Below, one piece after another: positions 45,969-55,553 of a DNA stretch of 64,000 bases (within the stretch, counting starts at the first letter, position 1; each line of letters opens with the position of its first letter). Location: assembly GCF_005774735.1 (NCBI RefSeq), contig NZ_VBUM01000005.1, positions 24,175 through 88,174 of the forward strand, given 5' to 3'. Both the position numbers and the translations under genes were made by a program. The stretch is from Microbacterium sp. 5K110. GTDB taxonomy: Bacteria > Actinomycetota > Actinomycetes > Actinomycetales > Microbacteriaceae. Under the pieces are notes generated by a model that was not told the origin of the DNA, did no database searches, and saw nothing but the letters and a program-made list of their open reading frames with translations.

Positions 45969-47267
45969 TCAGGGCAGCGGCGGCAGCTCGGTGCGGTCGA
46001 GCCAGCGCGACAGCACCTCGACGGCATCCGGTCCCCCCGCCGTCCGCACCGCGGCGCGGAAGTCGTCGGTGCTCACGAGGGCGTGGCGGTGCTCGGCGGT
46101 CCAGCGTCGCAGCAGGTCGAAGAACGCCGCATCACCCAGCGTCTTCCGCAGTGCGTGCAGCGCGAGAGCGCCGCGCTTGTAGACGCGGTCGTCGAACATG
46201 TCGTCGGGGCCCGGATCGACCAGCAGCAGGTCGCGCGGCTTCGCCGCGAGGCGGGCGTAGTGGGTGCGGACGCACGCGTCCGCTGTGGGCCCCCCGGAAG
46301 CCTCGGACCACAGCCACTCCGCGTAGCAGGCGAACCCCTCGTTGAGCCAGATGTCGCTCCAGCGCCCGATGCCGACGCTGTTGCCGAACCACTGATGCGC
46401 CAGTTCATGCGCGATCAGCCGCTGCGCGGCGGGCACGAGGTGGTTCATGCCGAACACCGCGAGCCCCTGGGCCTCGAGGGGGATCTCGAGCTCGTCGGCC
46501 GTGACCACGAGGGAACACGCCTCCTGCGGATAGGGGCCGAACAGTCCGTCGAACACCCGCAGCATTTCGGGCACGGTCGAGAACGCCCGGTCCGAGGCCG
46601 TTGCGAGGGCCGCCGGAGCCGTGACGCTCACGGCGGGCACCACGCCGACTCCCGTTCCGGCCAGCGGCCGCGTCCGGTAGCGGCCCACGTGCACCGCGGC
46701 GAGGTAGGTCGCGGTCGGCACGCTCGAGGTGAAGGTCGTGGTGACGCGCCCCCCGGTGCGGGTGGAGACACCCGTCACACCCGTGGCGGCGACCGCGTAT
46801 CCCTCGTCGACGGTGATCTTCATCGTCATCCGGGCGCGATCGTCGGGGCGGTCGTTGCACGGGAACCACGTCGGCGCGCCGATCGGTTGTCCGGCGACGA
46901 GGGCACCGTCGGCGAGCTCCTCCCAGCCGACCGCGCCCCAGCGCGAGCGCCGCGGGGCGGGTGCCCCGGCGTACACGACCTCGACGGTGAAGGGCTCCCC
47001 CGCGGCGAGGGATGCCGCCGGCGTCACCCGCACCTTCCCCGCCGCCGCCGTGAAGCGCGCGGGCGCACCGTTCACGCGCACCCGCGATGCCCGGAGACCC
47101 ACGAGGTCGAGGGCGATGACCGAGAGTCCCTCCACCGCGACGGCCGCGAGGAGGGCCGTCCCCTCGAGCCGGTTGGTGCGGACGCGGTAGCCCAGAGTGA
47201 GGTCGTACGACTCGACGCGGTACCCGGCGTCGCCGCTGTGCGGAGCGTACGGATCGACCGCGCTCAC
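45969..47267 (-). CDS. M1 family zinc aminopeptidase
   Basis: This 432-residue metallopeptidase has the zinc motif HELAHQWFGN (about residue 290) and the downstream zinc Glu in WLNEGFACY, plus the transition-state Tyr in RVYKRGALALH. The usual GAMEN exopeptidase loop reads EAQGLAVFG here, a divergent form. There is no signal peptide and no C-terminal ERAP-like domain, so it is a short M1 type. The start is GTG 47267, overlapping the NRPS stop by 4 bases, so synthesis is coupled to the NRPS. Trimming or degrading the NRPS product is a reasonable guess; poly-lysine producers are reported to carry zinc aminopeptidases that degrade the polymer. Confidence 0.88.
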   Translation of the reverse strand: MSAVDPYAPHSGDAGYRVESYDLTLGYRVRTNRLEGTALLAAVAVEGLSVIALDLVGLRASRVRVNGAPARFTAAAGKVRVTPAASLAAGEPFTVEVVYAGAPAPRRSRWGAVGWEELADGALVAGQPIGAPTWFPCNDRPDDRARMTMKITVDEGYAVAATGVTGVSTRTGGRVTTTFTSSVPTATYLAAVHVGRYRTRPLAGTGVGVVPAVSVTAPAALATASDRAFSTVPEMLRVFDGLFGPYPQEACSLVVTADELEIPLEAQGLAVFGMNHLVPAAQRLIAHELAHQWFGNSVGIGRWSDIWLNEGFACYAEWLWSEASGGPTADACVRTHYARLAAKPRDLLLVDPGPDDMFDDRVYKRGALALHALRKTLGDAAFFDLLRRWTAEHRHALVSTDDFRAAVRTAGGPDAVEVLSRWLDRTELPPLP

Positions 47268-50200
47268 GTGGTCGACTGGTAGGCGCGCACCTTCACCGCG
47301 CGCCAGGGGCCGATGGGGTTGCCGCTCCACCGCGAACCCACGGGGACGGTTTCTCCGCGCATCACGAGGGACGCCGGTCCGACCGTGGCGTGCGCCCCCA
47401 GGGTCGAGGCCGGCAGCACCACGCTGTGCGGCCCGAGGGTCGCACCGGGTTCGAGCTCGACGGTGTCCATACTCATGATTCGATCATGGAAGAGGTGGGT
47501 CTGGACGACGCACCCGCGGTTGACCGTCGATGCATCGCCCAGAGTCACCAGATCCGGCTCGGGCAGCCAGTAGCTGTCGCACCACACCCCGCGTCCGATC
47601 CGTGCGCCGAGGGACCGCAGCCAGACCGCCAGCGCCGGCGTCCCGGCCGCCGCCCGGGCGAACCAGGGCGCGGCGACCATCTCGGTGAACGTGTCCGACA
47701 CCTCGGTGCGCCACACGAAGCTCGACCACAGCGGCTGCTCCCCCGCACGGATGACACCGACGATCGCCCACTTCGCGATCGTCGACACGCCCGCCGCGAC
47801 CGCTCCCGCGGCCAGGAGCACCACGCCCGAGAGCAGGAGCGTCCAGACCGGTCCGACGGTCTCCCACAGGGCAGCGAGCGCGAAGAGCACCCCGAGCCCG
47901 ATTCCGCACGTCACCACGACCGGCACGAACCGGCACAGCTCCCACAGGGTGCGCGCCAGGCGCAGCGCGGGCGTCGGGCGATACGTGCGCGACGCGTCGC
48001 CCTCGGCCGAGAGCCGTCGCAGGCGGACCGCGGGCGAACCGAGCCACGAGGATCCGGGCTTGGCCTTGAGCGGCGCCGCCGACAGCACGGCGACCAGGCC
48101 GCCGCGGGGAACCCGGTGGCCGGGGGCGGCCATCCCGGAGTTGCCGAGGAACGCGCGCTTGCCGATCCGCACGGGACCGACGCGCAGCCACCCCGCCCGC
48201 AGCTCGTACGACGCCACCATCGTGTCGTCGGCGAGGAACGCCCCGTCCTCGATGCGCGTCATCGTCGGAAGGAGCAGGACCGTGGATGCCTCGACGTCAT
48301 GGCCCACGCGCGCGCCCAGCAGCCGCAACCAGACGGGGGTGAACAGGCTCGAGTACAGCGGGAACAGGATCGTGCGCGCCGAGTCCAGCAGGCGCTCGAT
48401 CGTCCAGGCCTGCCACGCGACGCGGCTGCGGACGGGGAACGTCCCTTCGACCAGGCCGATCGAGAACAGGCGCACGAGCAGCAGCACGGAGGCCGCGAAC
48501 ACGAGGCCGGTCGCGGCGACCCCGGGCACGAGCCACGCGAACGCCGCTCCGGCAGCCGCCGCGAGCGAGTCCGCTCCGCGCATCCCCTGCGCGATGACGA
48601 GACCGCCGACGGCGAAGGACGACAGCGGGAGGAGCGCGAGCAGGACGGCCGACGCGGCGAAGGCCCACAGCCATCGGGTGGGTGCCGCCGGGCGACCGGT
48701 CGGCCAGCCCTTCGCGGTGCCGCCGACGCGGACCGCGGGCGATCCGGCCCAGGCCTGGTCCGCCTTGACGCGACCGAACACCGCCGAACCGGGGGCGATC
48801 TCGGCACGACGACCGATGCGGGTGCCGGGCGCGAGTGTCGAGCGCGCACCCACGGTGGCTTCGGCGCCGATGCGCACTTCGCCGATGCGGACGAGGTCGC
48901 CGTCGATCCAGTAGCCGGTGAGGTCGACTTCGGGTTCGATCGAGGCGCCGTCTCCCACGACGAGCATGCCCGTCACGGGCGGCAGGGCGTGGAGATCGAC
49001 GTTGCGGCCGATGCGGGCACCGAGCGCCCGGGCGTAGTACGACACCCACGGGGCTCCGGCGAGGCCGACGGCATCCACCTGGGCGGCGATCTGCTCGGCG
49101 AGCCACAGGCGCACGTGCACCCAGCCGCCGCGGGGGTAGTCGCCCGGGCGGAGCCCCGCGAGCAGCACCCGCGCCGACACCACCGCGATCGCCATGCGGC
49201 CGAAGGGGGTGGCGAACAGCAGCAGACCGACCACCAGAACCGGCCACGGGACGCGAGGCAGCACCTCGAAGCCCGGCACGAGCTGCAGCAGCGTCGAGGC
49301 GGTGAGCAGGTACAGCAGCCACCGCACCCCCGAGAGGATGAACAGCGGCACACCGAGGAGGGTCTGCACCCACTGCGTCGCCCGGGGCGTCGGCGCCGGA
49401 CGGTGGAAGGCCGCCGGAGCGTCGTCGCTCAGCTGCGGTCCCAGCGCCTTGGTCATCGCGCCCAGGCGCGGGACGTCATAGATGTCGGCGACCGAGAATT
49501 CCGGCACGCGCGCGCGGATCCGCGAGACCAACTGCGCGGCGGCGAGCGACCCTCCGCCGAGGTCGAAGAAGTCGGCCTTGCGGTCGGTGACCGCCAGCCC
49601 GAGCACCGCCTGCCACTGCGCGGCGAGCCACGCCTCGTCGTCCGAGAAATCGGTGGATGCCGGAGCGTCGATGCCGGGAAGCGGCCACGGCAGCGCGGCA
49701 CGGTCGACCTTGCCCGATGTCCGCACCGGCAGCTCGTCGACGACGCCGAGCAGGGGGATCGTCGCGGCCGGGAGACGCTCGACCAGCAGCGCACGGGCGG
49801 CCGCGCGGTCGAGCTCGGCCCCCTCCTCCATCACGAGGTAGCCCACGAGGACGGGCACTCCGGCCTCGGTCGTGCGCACCGCGACGGTCGCGGCAGAGAC
49901 CCGGGGAAGATCCTGCAGCGCGGACTCCACCTCGCCCAGCTCGATCCGGCGTCCGCCGACCTTGACCTGGTCGTCCGCACGCCCCTGGAACACGAGGCCG
50001 GCGCTCTCGAAACGCACGAGGTCGCCGGAGCGATACGCGCGCTCCCAGCCGAGTGTCGGCATGGGCGCGTATTTCTCGGCATCCTTGGCCGGATCCAGGT
50101 AGCGGGCCAGGCCCACTCCCCCGATGATGAGCTCGCCCACCTCACCCTCGGCCACGGGCTGCCCCTCGGGGTCCACGACCGCGAGAGCCCAGCCGTCCAG

Positions 50201-51202
50201 CGGCAGGCCGATACGCACGGGGAGCGACCCGTCCAGCGGGGCGGCACAGGCGACGACGGTGGCCTCGGTGGGCCCGTACGTGTTCCACACCTCGCGTCCG
50301 TCGGCGACGAGTCGCGCGGCGAGCTCGGGCGGGCACGCCTCGCCGCCGAAGATCAGCAGGCGCACGTTCTCGATCGAATCGGCCGGCCACATCGCCGCGA
50401 GGGTCGGGACGGTCGAGACCACCGTGATCCCCTGCCGCAGCAGCCACGGCGCGAGATCCTCGCCGGAGCGCACGAGCGAGCGGGGCGCGGGCACGAGGCA
50501 GGCTCCGTGCCCCCACGCGAGCCACATCTCCTCGCAAGACGCGTCGAAGGCGACCGACAGCCCCGCGAGCACGCGGTCGCCGGGACCGAGCGGTTCGGGC
50601 TGCAGGAAGAGTCGCGCCTCCGCCTCGACGAAGGCCGCCGCGGACCGGTGGCTCACCGCGACGCCCTTGGGCACCCCGGTCGATCCGGAGGTGAAGATGA
50701 TCCAGGCGTCGTCGTCGACGGTCGGGGGCGCCACGATCGGCACGGCGCTCGTGCTCGGGTGCGGAGCTTCCCCGTCATAGAGGCGGACGAGATCGTCGTC
50801 CTCTCCGACGTACTCACCGTTGCCCGCGATGATGCCTCTGACCCCGGCCTCGCCGAACACGAGGCGGGCGCGCTCGTCGGGGTCGTCGGCATCCACCGGG
50901 ACGTACGCGGCGCCCGCGGCCATGACGGCGAGGATCGAGACGTACAGCTCCTTCGATCCCGACGGCATCCGCACCCCGACGCGATCGCCACGGCGCACTC
51001 CCGCCCCGTGCAGCGCAGCGGCGGTCCGCCACACGCGCGCGAGCAGCTCGCGGTAGCTGAGCGCACCCGAGCCGTCGTCGATCGCGGAGGCCTCCGGATG
51101 CCGCGAAGCGACGTCGGAGAGGATGTCGATGAGCGTACGCGGAGGCGCGGCGGCGCCCGTGCGGTCGAGCAGCTCCTGGCCGGAGAATGCGGGGGTCGTC
51201 AC
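47264..51202 (-). CDS. Pls/PosA-type membrane NRPS
   Basis: This 1312-residue single-module synthetase has an adenylation domain (about 25-500; FTSGSTGVPKG, NTYGPTEA, YRSGDL, Lys498) and a carrier domain with phosphopantetheine Ser552 (GGGSLAA). Three left-handed beta-helix acyltransferase-like domains follow (about 715-830, 955-1060, 1190-1295), alternating with three membrane blocks (612-680, 843-912, 1090-1150). That is the architecture of epsilon-poly-lysine synthetase, which polymerises one amino acid without condensation or thioesterase domains. Pocket residues read D220 A221 E224 S263 I284 G286 T308 V316 V317 K498, which from memory resembles lysine codes. It starts at GTG 51202 with no ribosome site; a TATACG -10-like element (51218-51213) suggests a leaderless message. 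Product identity is inferred. Confidence 0.88.
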   Translation of the reverse strand: MTTPAFSGQELLDRTGAAAPPRTLIDILSDVASRHPEASAIDDGSGALSYRELLARVWRTAAALHGAGVRRGDRVGVRMPSGSKELYVSILAVMAAGAAYVPVDADDPDERARLVFGEAGVRGIIAGNGEYVGEDDDLVRLYDGEAPHPSTSAVPIVAPPTVDDDAWIIFTSGSTGVPKGVAVSHRSAAAFVEAEARLFLQPEPLGPGDRVLAGLSVAFDASCEEMWLAWGHGACLVPAPRSLVRSGEDLAPWLLRQGITVVSTVPTLAAMWPADSIENVRLLIFGGEACPPELAARLVADGREVWNTYGPTEATVVACAAPLDGSLPVRIGLPLDGWALAVVDPEGQPVAEGEVGELIIGGVGLARYLDPAKDAEKYAPMPTLGWERAYRSGDLVRFESAGLVFQGRADDQVKVGGRRIELGEVESALQDLPRVSAATVAVRTTEAGVPVLVGYLVMEEGAELDRAAARALLVERLPAATIPLLGVVDELPVRTSGKVDRAALPWPLPGIDAPASTDFSDDEAWLAAQWQAVLGLAVTDRKADFFDLGGGSLAAAQLVSRIRARVPEFSVADIYDVPRLGAMTKALGPQLSDDAPAAFHRPAPTPRATQWVQTLLGVPLFILSGVRWLLYLLTASTLLQLVPGFEVLPRVPWPVLVVGLLLFATPFGRMAIAVVSARVLLAGLRPGDYPRGGWVHVRLWLAEQIAAQVDAVGLAGAPWVSYYARALGARIGRNVDLHALPPVTGMLVVGDGASIEPEVDLTGYWIDGDLVRIGEVRIGAEATVGARSTLAPGTRIGRRAEIAPGSAVFGRVKADQAWAGSPAVRVGGTAKGWPTGRPAAPTRWLWAFAASAVLLALLPLSSFAVGGLVIAQGMRGADSLAAAAGAAFAWLVPGVAATGLVFAASVLLLVRLFSIGLVEGTFPVRSRVAWQAWTIERLLDSARTILFPLYSSLFTPVWLRLLGARVGHDVEASTVLLLPTMTRIEDGAFLADDTMVASYELRAGWLRVGPVRIGKRAFLGNSGMAAPGHRVPRGGLVAVLSAAPLKAKPGSSWLGSPAVRLRRLSAEGDASRTYRPTPALRLARTLWELCRFVPVVVTCGIGLGVLFALAALWETVGPVWTLLLSGVVLLAAGAVAAGVSTIAKWAIVGVIRAGEQPLWSSFVWRTEVSDTFTEMVAAPWFARAAAGTPALAVWLRSLGARIGRGVWCDSYWLPEPDLVTLGDASTVNRGCVVQTHLFHDRIMSMDTVELEPGATLGPHSVVLPASTLGAHATVGPASLVMRGETVPVGSRWSGNPIGPWRAVKVRAYQSTT

Positions 51203-51252
51203 GGAGGTGAAGCGTATACCGGCCAGGAAAACACCCCGGACGGGCCATCCTG

Positions 51253-51293
51253 GTTCACCTTCCGTTCACCCGTGCAACGCACTCTGGTAAGAG
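51253..51293 (+). promoter_or_regulatory. PHO box and -10 element of pstS, shared intergenic region with the NRPS
   Basis: Two exact GTTCACC half-sites (51253-51259 and 51264-51270) lie 11 bp apart, the actinobacterial PhoP/RegX3 operator. The second replaces the -35: TTCACC, 17 bases, then TAAGAG (51288-51293). The box is also 50-68 bases upstream of the divergent NRPS start, so it may act on both. Confidence 0.75.
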
Positions 51294-51360
51294 TCGGTGT
51301 TTAACGTGCGGGAGAACCCTGCACCGGGTTCGTGTCCCCGACATGCGAAGGATTCACACA

Positions 51361-52482
51361 GTGAAGCTCTCCCGACTCGCCCAGCTGGGCACCGTGGCCG
51401 CCGTGGCCTCTCTTGCTCTGGCCGGCTGCGCCTCCTCCAGTGGCGGCACCACGGAGTCCTCCCCGTCCGCCACCTCCTCGGACGTGGCGTTCACGATCGA
51501 CCCCAACCTCTCCGGCACGATCACCGCCGGTGGTTCCAGCGCCCAGTCCAACGCGCAGGCCGCGTGGACCACCGCCTACAACGCCACCGCCAAGGGCGTG
51601 ACGATCAACTACGACAAGTCGCAGGGCTCCGGCGGCGGTGTCACCAACTTCCTCAGCGGCGCGTACGACTTCGCCGGTTCGGACTCGCCGCTCAACGCGG
51701 ACCAGACCACGCAGTCGCAGGCCCTCTGCACCGACGGTGGCGTCAACATCCCCGTCTACCTCGACGGTGTCGCGATCATCTTCAACATCCCCGGCGTGAC
51801 CGAGCTCAAGCTCAGCGGCGAGACCATCGCGAAGATCTTCGCGCTGCAGATCACCGACTGGTCCGACCCGGCCATCACCGCCGACAACGGCACTGCGCTC
51901 ACCGCCGGCCCCATCACCACCGTCGCTCGTTCGGACGGTTCGGGCACGACGCAGAACTTCACCAACTACCTCGCCGCGACCCAGTCGTCGGTCTGGACCG
52001 CTCCCGCGGGCAAGGACTGGCCGATCGAGGGCAACGTGTCGAAGCAGAAGGGTGGCTCGGGCGTCGTCGAGGCCGTCAAGGCCGGCACCGGCACCATCGG
52101 CTACGCCGACCACTCGGCCATCGGTGATCTCAACGCCGCCGCCATCATCCAGGACGGCACCGCGATCCCCTACAGCCCCGAGGCCGTCACCGCGACCTTC
52201 GCGGCCGCGGCCGTGGACGCCTCCAACGGCGTGACCGGCGACCTGTCGAAGAAGTTCGACTACAGCAAGCTGACCGCCGAGACCTACCCCATCCCGCTGG
52301 TCTCGTACGCCATCACCTGCACCGAGTTCAAGGACACCAAGCAGGCTGAGCTCGTGAAGTCGTACCTCGGCTTCGTCACCAGCACGCTCGGCCAGTCGGT
52401 CGCGGCGAAGAACGCCGGTTCGGCTCCGCTGCCGGACTCGGTCCTCGCCGACGCCGCGAAGACCCTCGAGGCGATCAAGTAA
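51361..52482 (+). CDS. pstS: Phosphate-binding lipoprotein PstS
   Basis: This 373-residue phosphate-binding protein of the Pst importer has a signal peptide ending in lipobox ALAGC (Cys23), a Ser/Thr-rich linker, and phosphate-binding loops ITAGGSSAQ-like, DFAGSDSPL and RSDGSGTTQNF. I chose GTG 51361, which has GAAGGA 9 bases upstream, over an ATG at 51343 that has none. It is first in pstSCAB and controlled by the PHO box above. Confidence 0.93.
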   Translation: MKLSRLAQLGTVAAVASLALAGCASSSGGTTESSPSATSSDVAFTIDPNLSGTITAGGSSAQSNAQAAWTTAYNATAKGVTINYDKSQGSGGGVTNFLSGAYDFAGSDSPLNADQTTQSQALCTDGGVNIPVYLDGVAIIFNIPGVTELKLSGETIAKIFALQITDWSDPAITADNGTALTAGPITTVARSDGSGTTQNFTNYLAATQSSVWTAPAGKDWPIEGNVSKQKGGSGVVEAVKAGTGTIGYADHSAIGDLNAAAIIQDGTAIPYSPEAVTATFAAAAVDASNGVTGDLSKKFDYSKLTAETYPIPLVSYAITCTEFKDTKQAELVKSYLGFVTSTLGQSVAAKNAGSAPLPDSVLADAAKTLEAIK

Positions 52483-52495
52483 ACATCTCTCGGAT

Positions 52496-52567
52496 CCGAA
52501 CCGGTCCGCACACACGTGCGGGCCGGTTCGGGCTGATCAGAAGCGTCGACGTCCGCGTCGACGCTTC
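52496..52567 (+). other. Two hairpins between pstS and pstC
   Basis: The first stem pairs 52496-52511 with 52516-52531 (one G-T pair). The second pairs 52540-52551 with 52556-52567 perfectly. There is no T-tract. Such structures often protect the upstream message or reduce read-through, giving more PstS than permease. Confidence 0.6.
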
Positions 52568-52616
52568 CGCTGAGCCCGATCATCCTCAGAGAGAAACCCG
52601 ACCCGAGGAGCACACC

Positions 52617-52652
52617 ATGACCACTGCCGAGCACGAGGTCAGCCGTGGCTGA
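52617..52652 (+). CDS. 11-residue leader frame overlapping the pstC start
   Basis: ATG at 52617 follows a strong CGAGGAGCACACC site and encodes MTTAEHEVSRG, ending at TGA 52650-52652. The pstC GTG (52645) lies inside it, in another frame, with no good ribosome site of its own. This looks like translational coupling, or a former pstC start separated by a small indel. Confidence 0.35.
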   Translation: MTTAEHEVSRG

Positions 52653-53646
52653 CACCGTCTCTGCGCCGCCCGCGGCGGCCCGCTCGACCATCGTCGGCAA
52701 GCGCCGCGCAGGAGACACGGCGTTCCTGGGCCTGTCCATGACGGCCGCCGTCTCGATCATGATCATCCTGGCGGGCGTCGCGATCTTCCTGATCATCAAG
52801 GGCCTGCCCGCCATCACGGGTAACTGGACCGAGGGCGACCTCGCCGGCTACCAGAACGGCTCGTGGACGAACTTCGGGGAGTACGTCGGACCGCTCCTGT
52901 GGGGAAGCATCTGGGCCGCTCTGATCGCCATGGTGCTCGGTACGCCGGTCGCCATCGGCATCGCCCTCTTCATCTCGCACTACGCCCCGCGCCGCATCGC
53001 CGGCGCGCTCGGCTATGTCGTCGATCTGCTCGCGGCGGTCCCCTCGATCGTGTTCGGCCTGTGGGGCATCATCGTGATGCGCCCCCTGCTGATCCCGCTG
53101 GGCGAGTTCCTCAACACCTACTTCGGATGGATCCCGCTGTTCCAGGGCCCCGTGTCCAGCACCGGCTCGACGATGCTGACCGGTGGCGTGGTGCTCGCGG
53201 TCATGATCCTCCCGATCGTCACCTCGATCACGCGTGAGATCTTCCTGCAGACCCCGCGACTGCACGAAGAGGCCGCTCTGGCGCTCGGCGCGACGCGGTG
53301 GGAGATGATCCGCCTGTCGGTCTTCCCCTACGCCCGCAGCGGCATGGTCTCAGCCACGCTCCTGGGCCTCGGTCGCGCCCTCGGCGAGACGATGGCCATC
53401 GCGTTGATCATCTCGCCGAGCTTGATCTACTCGGTGCTCGTCCTCACCGACGGATACAACTCGCAGACGATCGCCGCCAACATCGCGCTGAACTTCCCCA
53501 TCGCCACCGACCTGCAGCGCTCCGCGCTCATCGGGACGGGCCTGATGCTGTTCGTCGTGTCCCTCGCGGTGAACATCCTCGCCCGCTACATCATCAGCGC
53601 GACCGGCCCGGGGGCAAAGGGTCGCCGGAAGGGGAAGCGCTCGTGA
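52645..53646 (+). CDS. pstC: Phosphate ABC permease PstC
   Basis: This 333-residue membrane subunit has an N-terminal cytoplasmic tail, six helices and the cytoplasmic EAA motif EEAALALGATRWEMIRLSVF. The LLAAVPSIVFGLWG segment is typical of PstC/PstA. The GTG at 52645 is taken as the start; see the leader frame overlapping it. The stop overlaps pstA (GTGA). Confidence 0.93.
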   Translation: MADTVSAPPAAARSTIVGKRRAGDTAFLGLSMTAAVSIMIILAGVAIFLIIKGLPAITGNWTEGDLAGYQNGSWTNFGEYVGPLLWGSIWAALIAMVLGTPVAIGIALFISHYAPRRIAGALGYVVDLLAAVPSIVFGLWGIIVMRPLLIPLGEFLNTYFGWIPLFQGPVSSTGSTMLTGGVVLAVMILPIVTSITREIFLQTPRLHEEAALALGATRWEMIRLSVFPYARSGMVSATLLGLGRALGETMAIALIISPSLIYSVLVLTDGYNSQTIAANIALNFPIATDLQRSALIGTGLMLFVVSLAVNILARYIISATGPGAKGRRKGKRS

Positions 53647-54743
53647 CCACCACCAACGCCCCGCAGGCGCCGTCGGCCTCCGCACCGCTCGCCCTGACCA
53701 GCGGACGCCTTCCCGCCTACATCGAGCCGGCGATCCTCGTCGGTGTCGCGGTGCTCATCGCCGGAGTGCAGCTGCTCCTGGGCGGCTTCCACCTTCCGAG
53801 CTGGCTGATCCTGACCGCCCTGCTGTACCTGATCGCGATCGGCGTCGGCTCCTCGATCGTCGAGAGCCGGCGCAAGGCGGTCGACCGCGTCGTGCGCGGG
53901 CTCGTCACGGCTGCCTTCCTCCTCGCGGTCGCGCCGCTCATCTCGACCCTGTGGACCGTCGTGTCCAAGGGCCTCGCGGTCGTCAACTGGAACTTCATCA
54001 CCCAGACCGGCGGCAGCGCGTTCGACCCCGAGACGCTCGAGGTCGTCGCGACCCCCGGTGCCCTCCAGGCGATCGTGGGCACGCTCATCATCACCGGTAT
54101 CGCCGCCCTCATCTCGGTGCCGATCGGTGTTCTGGCCGCGGTCTACCTCGTCGAGTATGCCCTGCCGACGAACCCGCTGCGGCGCACGATCACGTTCCTC
54201 GTCGACGTCATGACGGGTATCCCCTCGATCGTCGCGGGTCTGTTCGCGTTCTCGTTCTTCGCGCTGATCGTCGGACCGAAGGCGTTCAGCGGGTTCTCGG
54301 CATCCATCGCCCTGTGCGTGCTGATGATCCCGATCGTCATCCGCTCCACGGAAGAGATGCTGCGCCTGGTCCCCGCCGACCTGCGCGAGGCGTCGCTCGC
54401 CCTCGGGGTGCCCCGCTCGGCGACGATCGTGAAGGTCGTGCTGCGCACGGCCGCGAGCGGCATCATCACCGGCGTGGTGCTGGCCGTGGCCCGCGTGGTC
54501 GGCGAGACCGCGCCGATCTTCATCGCCGCCAGCTTCACCGACAACTTCAACTCCAACCCGTTCGACGGCCCGATGCAGACCCTCCCCGTCATGGCGTACA
54601 CCGCGTACAGCTTCCCGGGACAGGACATCGACGCTTCTCAGGCCCAGGCCTGGGGCGCGGCGTTCCTGCTGGTCGTCCTCGTCGTCATCTTCAACCTGAT
54701 CGCCCGCATCGTGGCCTCGGTGTTCGCACCGAAGTCCCGCTGA
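53643..54743 (+). CDS. pstA: Phosphate ABC permease PstA
   Basis: This 366-residue permease is somewhat longer than E. coli PstA (296) because of an N-terminal extension with two extra hydrophobic segments ([38 protein letters not shown]). Core motifs [13 protein letters not shown] and [20 protein letters not shown] (EAA loop) are present. It starts at GTG 53643 overlapping pstC. Confidence 0.93.
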   Translation: MTTTNAPQAPSASAPLALTSGRLPAYIEPAILVGVAVLIAGVQLLLGGFHLPSWLILTALLYLIAIGVGSSIVESRRKAVDRVVRGLVTAAFLLAVAPLISTLWTVVSKGLAVVNWNFITQTGGSAFDPETLEVVATPGALQAIVGTLIITGIAALISVPIGVLAAVYLVEYALPTNPLRRTITFLVDVMTGIPSIVAGLFAFSFFALIVGPKAFSGFSASIALCVLMIPIVIRSTEEMLRLVPADLREASLALGVPRSATIVKVVLRTAASGIITGVVLAVARVVGETAPIFIAASFTDNFNSNPFDGPMQTLPVMAYTAYSFPGQDIDASQAQAWGAAFLLVVLVVIFNLIARIVASVFAPKSR

Positions 54744-54759
54744 TCCCAGGAAGGCATCC

Positions 54760-55539
54760 GTGTCCAAGCGCATCGAGGTCGAAGACCTCAACGTCTACTA
54801 CAGCGACTTCCTCGCGGTCGAAGGCGTCTCCATCGACATCCAGCCCCGCACCGTCACGGCCTTCATCGGTCCGTCGGGGTGCGGCAAGTCCACGTTCCTG
54901 CGCACGCTGAACCGCATGCACGAGGTCATCCCCGGCGGTCACGTCAAGGGCCGCGTGCTGGTCGACGGTGACGACCTGTACGGTCCCGGGGTCGACCCGG
55001 TGCTCGTGCGCCGCCACGTCGGCATGGTGTTCCAGCGCCCGAACCCGTTCCCCACGATGTCGATCCGTGAGAACGTGCTCGCCGGGGCGAAGCTGAACAA
55101 CAAGCGCCTCTCCAAGAGCGACGGCGACGCGCTCGTCGAGAAGTCCCTGCAGGGCGCGAACCTGTGGAACGAGGTCAAGGACCGTCTCGACAAGCCGGGT
55201 GGCGGCCTCTCCGGTGGTCAGCAGCAGCGTCTGTGCATCGCCCGCGCGATCGCGGTCTCGCCCGACGTCCTGCTGATGGACGAGCCGTGCTCGGCTCTCG
55301 ACCCGATCTCGACGTTCGCCATCGAGGAGCTCATCAGCGAGCTGAAGAACCAGTACACGATCGTCATCGTCACGCACAACATGCAGCAGGCGTCGCGCGT
55401 GAGCGACAAGACGGCGTTCTTCAACATCGCCGGCACCGGCAAGCCGGGCAAGCTCATCGAGTACAACGACACCGCGACGATCTTCACCGCCCCCACCGTG
55501 CAGGCGACCGAGGACTACGTCTCGGGACGCTTCGGGTAA
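54760..55539 (+). CDS. pstB: Phosphate importer ATPase PstB
   Basis: This 259-residue ATPase powers PstSCA. It has Walker [10 protein letters not shown], the PstB-specific [13 protein letters not shown]-loop, signature [14 protein letters not shown], Walker [14 protein letters not shown] and the H-loop [10 protein letters not shown]. The start is GTG 54760 with AGGAAGG. A terminator follows. Confidence 0.96.
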   Translation: MSKRIEVEDLNVYYSDFLAVEGVSIDIQPRTVTAFIGPSGCGKSTFLRTLNRMHEVIPGGHVKGRVLVDGDDLYGPGVDPVLVRRHVGMVFQRPNPFPTMSIRENVLAGAKLNNKRLSKSDGDALVEKSLQGANLWNEVKDRLDKPGGGLSGGQQQRLCIARAIAVSPDVLLMDEPCSALDPISTFAIEELISELKNQYTIVIVTHNMQQASRVSDKTAFFNIAGTGKPGKLIEYNDTATIFTAPTVQATEDYVSGRFG

Positions 55540-55553
55540 GCAGCGCTCCCCCG

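Noticed and set aside
47264..51202. A siderophore or full peptide NRPS
   Set aside because: There is no condensation, thioesterase or second module. The C-terminal membrane and beta-helix domains fit the Pls/PosA type.
47390..51304. A 1304-codon open frame antisense to the NRPS gene
   Set aside because: It is very rich in Arg, Gly and His with no domain or hydrophobic pattern. It arises from GC-rich third positions of the NRPS gene.
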